Origin: an uncultured Bacteroidales bacterium
GTDB taxonomy: Bacteria > Bacteroidota > Bacteroidia > Bacteroidales > UBA932
Direction of reading: 5' to 3'
Assembly (NCBI GenBank): GCA_946187365.1
Contig: CAMHRD010000084.1
Coordinates: 1 to 5,879 of the forward strand
DNA length: 5,879 nucleotides
Each line of letters begins with the position of its first letter. Position 1 is the first letter of the stretch. A program made the translations under genes and the position numbers. Positions 1 to 5,844 of this stretch are shown piece by piece. Below the pieces are notes generated by a model, which was not told the DNA's origin, made no database searches, and worked only from the letters and a program-made list of their open reading frames with translations.

Positions 1-918
1 CTCAACCCACTGAACAGGATCTGCATAGAGGTATCTTGTAAGAGGAAGACGTCCTGCAGGAGAGACTCCGAATATCTTATTAGGCTTGGTCTCTTTTACT
101 CCGTCATAGAGAGCCTTCACAACTTTGTTGATGTTGCTCTCTCTCCACTTCTCAAGTGAGAGTCCGCCGCCGTAAAGAGCATAGAGAGCATCATCATTCC
201 ACTCCTTCTTGTCTGCCTTCAATCCATCGGGATAAAAGTAGTCATCAATATGCAGTCCGTCCAAATCATACTTGGTCATAAGTTCAACGGCAACGCTCTT
301 CAAATAGCTGATTACCTCTGGGTTACCCGGGTCCCAGTAGTAGTTGGAACCGTATGTCTGAACCCAATCGGGATGCATAACTGCAGGGTGATTTGCAGGG
401 CGTACGGTAGAAGTGGAACCTACTCTCAGAGGGTTAAGCCATGCGTGAATCTCCAGTCCTGCGTTGTGGCAGGTCTGAACTGCAAGAGCAAGCGGGTCAT
501 ATCCGGGATCTTTTCCCAGAGTTCCTGTAAGAACGGAACTCCACGGAAGAATGGAAGAAGGCCACATTGCGTCTGAGTTGCAGCACACCTGCATAACTAC
601 AGCGTTGCAGTTGGCGTTCTTTATGTTCTGAATCATATTTCTCAGGTTGTTCTGCTGCAGAGTAGCGTCCTTAACGCCTGCAGGCCAGTCATATCCGCCA
701 ACGGTGGTAAGCCACGCCGCACGGAATTCATGGGTGAGAATAACCTTGTCTTTTGAACTGTTGAACTTGTAAGCATCTGTGGAAGGTGTTGGAGTTGGTG
801 TGGGGGTTGGAGTTGGATCAGGATCCAAAGATTTTCCACCGCCGCCTCCGCAACCGGAAAGCAAGCTCATAGAAAAAAGTGCGGTAACTACCGCAGCCAT
901 ACTAAAAAACTTTCTCAT
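1..918 (-). CDS. GHL10/DUF187 family glycoside hydrolase-like lipoprotein (C-terminus beyond the left edge)
   Basis: The frame is open from an ATG at 918 to the edge of the window: 306 codons with no stop. The N-terminus is a lipoprotein signal: MRKFF, a hydrophobic run, then lipobox LLSGC with the lipidated Cys at residue 23. Five glycines and a DPDP(TP)n linker (residues 24-45) follow. The hydrolase domain starts near residue 60 and shows EFRAAW (64-69), YDWP (76-79), GLEIHAWLNP (154-163), YDLDGLHIDDYFYP (217-230) and FGVSPAGR (283-290). These are landmarks of GHL10 (PF02638), whose known members include B. subtilis YngK and E. coli DigH/YddW, a lipoprotein that cleaves peptide-free peptidoglycan glycans. 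By comparison with the upstream paralogue about 200 C-terminal residues are missing. Cell-envelope glycan cleavage is an inference from the family; the substrate is unknown. The start lies 2 bp after the upstream stop, so the two are co-transcribed. Family confident, activity not. Confidence 0.9.
   Translation of the reverse strand, partial: MRKFFSMAAVVTALFSMSLLSGCGGGGGKSLDPDPTPTPTPTPTPSTDAYKFNSSKDKVILTHEFRAAWLTTVGGYDWPAGVKDATLQQNNLRNMIQNIKNANCNAVVMQVCCNSDAMWPSSILPWSSVLTGTLGKDPGYDPLALAVQTCHNAGLEIHAWLNPLRVGSTSTVRPANHPAVMHPDWVQTYGSNYYWDPGNPEVISYLKSVAVELMTKYDLDGLHIDDYFYPDGLKADKKEWNDDALYALYGGGLSLEKWRESNINKVVKALYDGVKETKPNKIFGVSPAGRLPLTRYLYADPVQWVE
784..825 (-). repeat. DP/TP dipeptide repeat linker of the lipoprotein
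   Basis: Codons 32-45 encode DPDP followed by five Thr-Pro units, written as degenerate six-base units of the ACTCCA/ACACCA type. It ties the lipidated Cys to the catalytic domain and is probably an extended spacer. The third positions vary, so it is not a perfect microsatellite. Confidence 0.75.
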
Positions 919-920
919 CT

Positions 921-2489
921 CTATTCCTTAATAAAAATTATATTACTTCTTTCTGAACGGCGGCTGCCCTTTACGGCCACCACAAAATAGTTGAATCCCC
1001 TCTCCATCTTTCCTAGCGAGAAGGCGTGCAAACGTTTCTCTCTCACCGCATTAAAGACGCGTCCACCCTCTGCGGTCTTCTTGCCTTCAACCTCAACCAA
1101 ACGGTAAACTTCATAGTTGTCTGCACCCTTAACCTCACTCCAGCGCAGCATGTTGCTGACCTTTGTAAGTTCCGGAGAACCTATATCTGCGTTGCTTCTT
1201 CCAAGTGAAGGAGTTGGAACGTCTTCCAGATAAATGTTATTCAAAAGATAACTTGTGAACTCGTCTGTAATAATGTTATGTGTTGTAAACCAGCACTCTC
1301 CCACAACATTGTATGCGGTTCCGTCTGTTGCGTACGGAGCGGCGCGGCACTCTTCAACCTGCAGTTTGAACTCATCCATAGAAGGGAATGCCTTGCTCGG
1401 ATAACGGTAAGCAGCCAGTCCGGCAATCACCGGAGTGTTTCCCAGTATTCCGGCCCAACTGTCCAGAACTTTCTTAAAGTCTGCAATCTCATGTCCGTGC
1501 TGCCAGTAAATCTGAGGTATGAGATAATCTATTGTTCCCTCCTTTGCCCAATTGATTGGATCTGCGTAAAGGTCCTGAGTATTAACCAGTCTGCCGGCCG
1601 GAGAGACACCGAACACAGCGTTAGGTTTTGCCTTATGCACTGCCGTATGAAGCACTCTTACTATATCATTTATGTTGCTCTCTCTCCACTCATCCAGTGT
1701 CTTACCGTTGCCATATTTTGCAAAGAGCGTTGCATCATTCCACACCATCTCATTCTTCTTAGGCTTAACCTGCTCTCCCTTTCCTTTAACTCCCCACGGA
1801 TAGAAGTAGTCATCTATGTGCAGTCCGTCCAAATCATAGTTGGTCATAATCTCCGTAGCAAGTGCTCCCAGGTAGTCCTTAACCTCCTGGTAGCCAGGAT
1901 CCCAGTAAAGCATACCGTTATGCTCCTGAACCAGATTGTTCTTAACGTAGCAGATATTATCTTCACGGCGAGGAAGCGTAACCTTACCTATTCTTAGCGG
2001 ATTAATCCAGCCGTGAATCTCCATTCCCAGAGAGTGGGCAGTCTTAATTGCAACTGCCAGCGGATCATATCCCGGACCCTCACCCGGAGTATCCGTAAGA
2101 GTAGGTGCCCACTGCAGAATCTTTGAAGGATAGAGTGCGTCTGAGTTGCTCACTATCTGGAACATAACGGCATTGCAACCGCTGCGTTTAATCTTGGTAA
2201 TGAGGCTTACCAGCGCCCTCTTCTGAGAGTCTCTCTGCATCTCAACTCTGGCCTTCACCTCTCCGCTTTTTTCAACTGTTCCGTCTGCTCTGGTCTGAGC
2301 CTTAAGCAGTATGCGCACCTTTGGCCAGTCTATGCTCTCCACGGTAGAGAGCCACGCTCCTCTGAACTCTGTCTGAAACACAACGCTGTCCTTAGATACG
2401 TTGAAGGTTCTTGGGTCCACCTCTTTCTTGCGAGCCTGCAAAGAGAAGCTTCCCACAATTGCCACAATCAAAAGAATAGTACGTTTCAT
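921..2489 (-). CDS. GHL10/DUF187 family glycoside hydrolase-like secreted protein with C-terminal FN3-like domain
   Basis: The protein has 522 residues from the ATG at 2489. The frame stays open upstream to a TTG at 2523-2525, but that 12-residue extension runs through the probable -7 promoter element and precedes a clear signal peptide, so I reject it. Residues 1-19 are a Sec signal (MKRT, hydrophobic core, SLQA|RKK). The GHL10 (PF02638) domain shows EFRGAW (41-46), IDWP (53-56), GMEIHGWINP (155-164), YDLDGLHIDDYFYP (218-231), FGVSPAGR (293-300) and DYLIPQIYWQ (321-330). From about residue 437 to the end is a beta-rich segment (LRWSEVKGADNYEVYR, NYFVVAV) typical of a fibronectin type III-like module. 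There is no lipobox, so it is probably periplasmic or secreted, unlike its lipoprotein paralogue downstream. About 24 extra residues between DWP and CNAV set it apart from that paralogue. Glycan cleavage is inferred from the family; the substrate is unknown. Confidence 0.93.
   Translation of the reverse strand: MKRTILLIVAIVGSFSLQARKKEVDPRTFNVSKDSVVFQTEFRGAWLSTVESIDWPKVRILLKAQTRADGTVEKSGEVKARVEMQRDSQKRALVSLITKIKRSGCNAVMFQIVSNSDALYPSKILQWAPTLTDTPGEGPGYDPLAVAIKTAHSLGMEIHGWINPLRIGKVTLPRREDNICYVKNNLVQEHNGMLYWDPGYQEVKDYLGALATEIMTNYDLDGLHIDDYFYPWGVKGKGEQVKPKKNEMVWNDATLFAKYGNGKTLDEWRESNINDIVRVLHTAVHKAKPNAVFGVSPAGRLVNTQDLYADPINWAKEGTIDYLIPQIYWQHGHEIADFKKVLDSWAGILGNTPVIAGLAAYRYPSKAFPSMDEFKLQVEECRAAPYATDGTAYNVVGECWFTTHNIITDEFTSYLLNNIYLEDVPTPSLGRSNADIGSPELTKVSNMLRWSEVKGADNYEVYRLVEVEGKKTAEGGRVFNAVREKRLHAFSLGKMERGFNYFVVAVKGSRRSERSNIIFIKE
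925..929 (-). promoter_or_regulatory. Shine-Dalgarno-like AAGGA before the lipoprotein gene
   Basis: Reading leftward, AAGGA lies six bases before the ATG at 918 and inside the last codons of the upstream gene. This supports the chosen start and suggests translational coupling. It is the only good Shine-Dalgarno match in the window; the other starts have weak or no match. Confidence 0.5.
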
Positions 2490-2513
2490 AAGCCTGAACT
2501 TAATTCTATCCGT

Positions 2514-2521
2514 CAAATATA
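2514..2521 (-). promoter_or_regulatory. -7 element TATATTTG of the GHL10 operon
   Basis: On the minus strand this is an exact match to the Bacteroides -7 consensus TAnnTTTG. It ends 24 bases before the ATG at 2489, giving a leader of roughly 15-20 nt. The -33 element is poor: the nearest TTG is 24 bases away (2546-2548), longer than the usual 19-21. Confidence 0.6.
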
Positions 2522-2535
2522 CCAAAAAATGATGT

Positions 2536-2543
2536 TACTTTTG
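2536..2543 (+). promoter_or_regulatory. -7 element TACTTTTG of the rhomboid gene
   Basis: This is an exact TAnnTTTG match followed by CAC, a common context in Bacteroidota promoters. It lies 25 bases before the rhomboid ATG, so the leader is short. No TTG -33 element sits at the expected distance; that position overlaps the divergent promoter. Confidence 0.6.
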
Positions 2544-2568
2544 CACAACAAACAACCGCAACAACGCA

Positions 2569-3183
2569 ATGGTCACCGTCATTCTCATAGCTGTAACTGC
2601 AATTGTCAGCCTCTTAGGCTTTTATGTAGAAGGGTTCCTAGGTAAAACCCTCTTCAACGCCTTCAACACCTACCACCGCCGTCAGTATTACCGCCTTCTT
2701 ACATACGGCTTTGTTCACGGAAGTTGGGGGCATCTCTTCTTTAACATGCTCACACTCTACTTCTTCGGAACCTACTTGGAGCAATACTTCACCCTCTTCT
2801 TTGGTCAACCCCTCGGCATAGTTCTATATGTTTTAATGTATCTCTCCGCCGTGGTAATCAGCACACTTGCGGACCTTGTAAAATATAAGAATACAGAGAG
2901 TTATAATGCGGTTGGAGCATCAGGTGCCGTATCTGCGGTGCTCTTTGCCTCAGTGCTCTTTGACCCACGGATAGGCATTTACATCTACTTCATACCCGTC
3001 CCAATTCCGGGCTACATCTTTGCACCGCTCTACCTTATTTACTGCCAGTGGATGGCCAAGAGAAACAGAGATAACATAGGCCACACCGCCCACTTCTGGG
3101 GTGCCGTCTACGGCTTCATCTTCCCAATCATCTGCCATCCTGCCATCTTCTCCCACTTCCTCTACGCCCTGGGAGTACGTTAA
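2569..3183 (+). CDS. Rhomboid family intramembrane serine protease
   Basis: This 204-residue, strongly hydrophobic protein has about six membrane spans (roughly 2-22, 52-72, 80-102, 113-131, 143-160, 176-195). Active-site features are complete. YR at 41-42 stands where rhomboids usually have WR in loop 1. H50, H55 and N59 in FVHGSWGHLFFNM have the spacing of E. coli GlpG H145, H150 and N154 (oxyanion region). GASGA holds the nucleophile Ser118, and AHFWGAVYG holds the catalytic His175. It therefore probably cleaves membrane protein substrates within the inner membrane. The protein is only the rhomboid core: it ends shortly after span 6, with no extra cytoplasmic domain. ATG 2569 is the first in-frame start after the promoter, and no Shine-Dalgarno is visible. 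Natural substrates cannot be told from sequence. No terminator separates it from the tRNA downstream, so read-through into the tRNA is possible. Confidence 0.95.
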   Translation: MVTVILIAVTAIVSLLGFYVEGFLGKTLFNAFNTYHRRQYYRLLTYGFVHGSWGHLFFNMLTLYFFGTYLEQYFTLFFGQPLGIVLYVLMYLSAVVISTLADLVKYKNTESYNAVGASGAVSAVLFASVLFDPRIGIYIYFIPVPIPGYIFAPLYLIYCQWMAKRNRDNIGHTAHFWGAVYGFIFPIICHPAIFSHFLYALGVR

Positions 3184-3194
3184 AATAGGGGGGA

Positions 3195-3225
3195 CTTGCA
3201 GAATTAAAAGAATTTCATATCTTTG
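3195..3225 (+). promoter_or_regulatory. Promoter of tRNA-Glu (TTG -33, TATCTTTG -7)
   Basis: TTG at 3196-3198 and TATCTTTG at 3218-3225 are 19 bases apart, matching the Bacteroides sigma-70-type promoter layout in both elements and spacing. It starts 12 bases after the rhomboid stop codon. Transcription would begin near 3230, leaving a short leader before the tRNA at 3254. Confidence 0.75.
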
Positions 3226-3253
3226 CAGTCCATTTCCCAAACAAGGGAGTAAC

Positions 3254-3325
3254 GGGAGATTCGTCTAACGGTTAGGACAAGGGATTCTCATTCCCTAAAT
3301 AGGAGTTCGATTCTCCTATCTCCTA
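3254..3325 (+). tRNA. tRNA-Glu (anticodon CTC)
   Basis: A complete cloverleaf folds by hand. The acceptor is GGGAGAT with ATCTCCT (3318-3324) and discriminator A3325. The D-stem GTC/GAC is followed by a T13-G22 pair. The anticodon stem is AGGGA/TCCCT around loop TTCTCAT (anticodon CTC, reading GAG). The variable loop has four bases, and the T-stem AGGAG/CTCCT encloses TTCGATT. U11-A24, U13-G22, A46 and the absence of base 47 agree with known glutamate tRNA identity features. CCA is not encoded (the gene is followed by CAA), so it must be added by nucleotidyltransferase. Base pair 1-72 is a G-U wobble, which is unusual. It has its own promoter and is followed by a terminator hairpin. Confidence 0.95.
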
Positions 3326-3326
3326 C

Positions 3327-3362
3327 AAAAAAAGAAGAGATGCCAACGCATCTCTTTTTTTT
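3327..3362. terminator. Bidirectional intrinsic terminator between tRNA-Glu and feoAB
   Basis: AGAGATGC (3336-3343) pairs perfectly with GCATCTCT (3348-3355) around loop CAAC. A T-run (3355-3362) follows on the plus strand, and an A-run (3327-3333) precedes it, which reads as a T-run on the minus strand. It can therefore end the tRNA transcript (and any rhomboid read-through) as well as feoAB, whose stop codon is at 3368-3370. Confidence 0.85.
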
Positions 3363-3367
3363 ATGAG

Positions 3368-5764
3368 TTATAGCAGTGCAAAGATCTTGGAGAGGAGGAG
3401 GGCAACAACCCAGGCAAGGACAAGGGTGTAGCAGACAGTGAAGATGGCCCATTTCCAGCTGCCGGTCTCATGCTTGATTGCGCCTATTGTTGCAATGCAA
3501 GGGAAGTAGATAAGCGTGAAGGCCATAAATGCCAAGGCTACGGCAGGCGTGAGAACACTGCCTATAATGAGCTCACCGTTAAAGGTATAGAGCATATTCA
3601 TTGTGCTCACCACAATCTCTTTAGCCGCCATACCGCTGAGAAGTGAGACGGTCTCCTGCCAGTGGAATCCTATAGGGGACAAGATTGGAGAGATAAAGTT
3701 GCCTATCATTGCAAGATAGGAGTTCTCCAAACGGGTTACAGGGTCCGGATCTCCGCTAGGGAAATAGCTTAAAGCCCAGACAATTAGCGTTCCAATTAGA
3801 ATGACTGTGGCTATCTTGTGAATGTACTGCTTGCCCTTGTCCCAGGTGTCTCTTAAAAGTGATTTCCAGGTTGGAATTCTGTAAGGCGGAAGCTCCATTA
3901 CAAACGGAGTCTCATCCTCATTGAAAATCAACTTGCCAAATAGTTTGGCCATAAGTGCAGCCAGTATGACGCCTCCCAAATAGATGGAAAAGATTACCAA
4001 CGCTGCGCTCTTTGGAAAGAAGATTCCCGTAAGTAGCAGATAGATAGGCAATCTGGCGTTGCAACTCATAAGAGGGTTGATCAAGATAGTAATCATTCTG
4101 GCGTTGCGGTTCTCTATGGTACGGGTTGCCATAACCGCCGGAACGTTGCATCCGAATCCCATCATAAGCGGAATAAATGAACGGCCGTGGAGTCCAATCT
4201 TGTGCATGATCTTATCCATAATGAAGGCGGCTCTGGCCATATATCCGCTGGCCTCCATCAGGGAGATGAAGAAGAAGAGAATGAGGATATTAGGAAGGAA
4301 CACCAACACTCCGCCAACGCCGGTAATTATACCGTCTACAATAAGAGCCTTGAGCCATCCGTCACTCATTCTTTCTCCAACAAAGTTACCCAGCCAGTCT
4401 ACTCCGGCATCTATCCAGTCCATAGGGTACTGACCTAGCGAGAAGGTAGCTTGGAAGATCAGATAGAGGGCTATAAGGAAGATTGGGAAGCCCCATATTC
4501 TGTGAGTTACAATGTTGTCTATCTTCTCTGTTGGAGTGGTTCCCGGTTTTCTCTCTCCGGCCTTGTAAGTCTCTCTTATTGCGCCGTCTATGAAGCCGTA
4601 CTTTGAGTCCATAATAACGGTCTCCGGAGTATCTCCCGTTTCACGCTCAATGCTCTCAACCTCAGCGTCTCTGATCTTCAGAATCTCCTCCTTGTTGCTG
4701 AATGCATTGAGCACCTCTTCTATCTCTTTGTCGTGTTGCAAAAGACGCAGAGCCAGGTATCTTGGAGTGTAGAGATCCATTGCGTTCGGATTCTTGTAAA
4801 TGGCTTCTCTTAAGCGCTCTACGCTTCTCTCAACCACCGGTCCGTGAGCAACGTGGATGTGTTTTACAATACTCTTTGTCTTCTCTCCCTCCTCGTAAAG
4901 GTCTATGATTGTGTCAAATAGCTTGGCAATGCCCGTTCCCTTTGTGGAAACTACGGGAACCATCGGGACACCTATAAGCTTTTCAAGAGCCTCATAGTCA
5001 AGCACATCTCCCCTCTGAGTGAGCTCGTCATACATATTGAGAGCAATCACCATTCTCACATTCATATCAATGAGCTGGGTGGTAAGAAAGAGGTTTCTCT
5101 CCAGGTTGGAGGAGTCTATTACGTTGAGTACCACATCTGGAGAATCCTTTACAATGGAGCGGCGGACATATTTCTCCTCCGGGCTGTATGCAGATAGTGA
5201 GTAGGTTCCGGGGAGGTCAATCAAAGTGAAGCGATAGCCACGGTAGTACATCTTTCCCTTAACCGCACCAACGGTTACGCCGCTGTAGTTTCCTACTCTC
5301 TCATGAGACCCGCTGGCTCTGTTGAAAAGAGATGTCTTTCCGCAGTTCGGGTTTCCAACCAGTGCAACGGTTATCTCCTTGCTCTTCTCTGCAGCACCTC
5401 TAAAGAGAGCATCTTCAAACGGGTCCGTATGCTCTGCCATGTTCTTGAACTTGCAGTCTGCCTCCTTGCATCCTATGCAGGAAGGTATAAAGTTGCCGGT
5501 GCGCGGATTGTGCTCACTTGCAAGGTGTTCCGCCTCTTCAACGGAGATTACCTCAATCTGAGAGGCCTCGCTCCTTCTCAGAGAAATGTGGTAGTTCATT
5601 ATCTCGTACTCAATAGGATCCTTCAAAGGAGCGCTGTTGAGAACCTCCACAACCTTTCCCCTTATGAAGCCCATCTCCACAATTCTCTTGCGGAAGCCCC
5701 CGTGACCGAAGACCTTCACAATTACCCCTTTTTCACCCGTTTTGAGATCCGATAACCTTTTCAT
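3368..5764 (-). CDS. feoAB: FeoA-FeoB fusion ferrous iron transporter
   Basis: The protein has 798 residues from ATG 5764 (MKRLSDLKTGEKG, a typical FeoA start). The frame is open further to 5875, but that stretch carries the promoter and has no FeoA-like sequence. Residues 1 to about 73 are an SH3-like FeoA domain. A linker with three Cys (96, 99, 104) follows. The FeoB G domain shows G1 GNPNCGKT (137-144), G2 NYSGVTV (159-165), G3 DLPG (183-186), G4 NMYD (243-246) and G5 VVST (271-274). After a helical spacer come about eight membrane spans from residue 424, with the conserved permease motifs GFGCNVPA (536-543), NPLMSCNARLP (563-573), LSGMAAKEIVV and FPCIATI (754-760). FeoB imports Fe(II) across the inner membrane with a G-protein-regulated core, and FeoA modulates it; fused FeoAB is common in Bacteroidota. 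All key residues are present and the gene is intact. No FeoC is visible. Iron-dependent control is expected, but no recognised operator was identified. Confidence 0.97.
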   Translation of the reverse strand: MKRLSDLKTGEKGVIVKVFGHGGFRKRIVEMGFIRGKVVEVLNSAPLKDPIEYEIMNYHISLRRSEASQIEVISVEEAEHLASEHNPRTGNFIPSCIGCKEADCKFKNMAEHTDPFEDALFRGAAEKSKEITVALVGNPNCGKTSLFNRASGSHERVGNYSGVTVGAVKGKMYYRGYRFTLIDLPGTYSLSAYSPEEKYVRRSIVKDSPDVVLNVIDSSNLERNLFLTTQLIDMNVRMVIALNMYDELTQRGDVLDYEALEKLIGVPMVPVVSTKGTGIAKLFDTIIDLYEEGEKTKSIVKHIHVAHGPVVERSVERLREAIYKNPNAMDLYTPRYLALRLLQHDKEIEEVLNAFSNKEEILKIRDAEVESIERETGDTPETVIMDSKYGFIDGAIRETYKAGERKPGTTPTEKIDNIVTHRIWGFPIFLIALYLIFQATFSLGQYPMDWIDAGVDWLGNFVGERMSDGWLKALIVDGIITGVGGVLVFLPNILILFFFISLMEASGYMARAAFIMDKIMHKIGLHGRSFIPLMMGFGCNVPAVMATRTIENRNARMITILINPLMSCNARLPIYLLLTGIFFPKSAALVIFSIYLGGVILAALMAKLFGKLIFNEDETPFVMELPPYRIPTWKSLLRDTWDKGKQYIHKIATVILIGTLIVWALSYFPSGDPDPVTRLENSYLAMIGNFISPILSPIGFHWQETVSLLSGMAAKEIVVSTMNMLYTFNGELIIGSVLTPAVALAFMAFTLIYFPCIATIGAIKHETGSWKWAIFTVCYTLVLAWVVALLLSKIFALL

Positions 5765-5772
5765 TTCGGCGG

Positions 5773-5803
5773 CAAAGGTATGCCATTTGGCCCAATGCTG
5801 CAA
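5773..5803 (-). promoter_or_regulatory. feoAB promoter (TTG -33, TACCTTTG -7)
   Basis: On the minus strand TTG (5801-5803) and TACCTTTG (5773-5780) are 20 bases apart, an exact Bacteroides-type promoter. The -7 element ends only 8 bases before the feoAB ATG at 5764, so the mRNA would have little or no leader. The position excludes the longer reading frame as the real start. Confidence 0.7.
5784..5797. promoter_or_regulatory. Imperfect 14-bp palindrome inside the feoAB promoter spacer
   Basis: CATTTGGCCCAATG has six of seven half-site positions complementary and lies between the -33 and -7 elements. A repressor bound here would block RNA polymerase. It does not resemble a Fur or DtxR box that I recognise, and a short palindrome can arise by chance. 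Confidence 0.25.
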
Positions 5804-5844
5804 TCCCGATTTGTTGGTATTTATCAATCTGAGGAATTTATAAC

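Noticed and set aside
250..576. Plus-strand open frame of 108 codons
   Set aside because: It is antisense to the GHL10 lipoprotein coding region and has no domain.
784..825. Possible phase-variable simple repeat
   Set aside because: The units are six bases long and degenerate; length changes would keep the frame, so it is a linker, not a switch.
1278..1997. Long plus-strand open frame of 239 codons
   Set aside because: It lies fully antisense to the well-supported GHL10 gene, has no recognisable domain, and is a shadow frame.
2490..2525. N-terminal extension of the secreted GHL10 gene from a TTG at 2525
   Set aside because: It overlaps the -7 element and would bury the signal peptide; ATG 2489 fits better.
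2950..3240. Minus-strand open frame of 96 codons opposite the rhomboid gene
   Set aside because: It overlaps the catalytic part of an intact rhomboid gene and the tRNA promoter, and has no domain.
3234..3249. Small hairpin TTCCC/GGGAG in the leader before tRNA-Glu
   Set aside because: Only about five pairs including a G-U; it lies in the part of the precursor removed by RNase P and is easily a chance match.
5303..5755. Plus-strand open frame of 150 codons opposite feoAB
   Set aside because: It is the reverse of the FeoA and G-domain coding region, with no family features.
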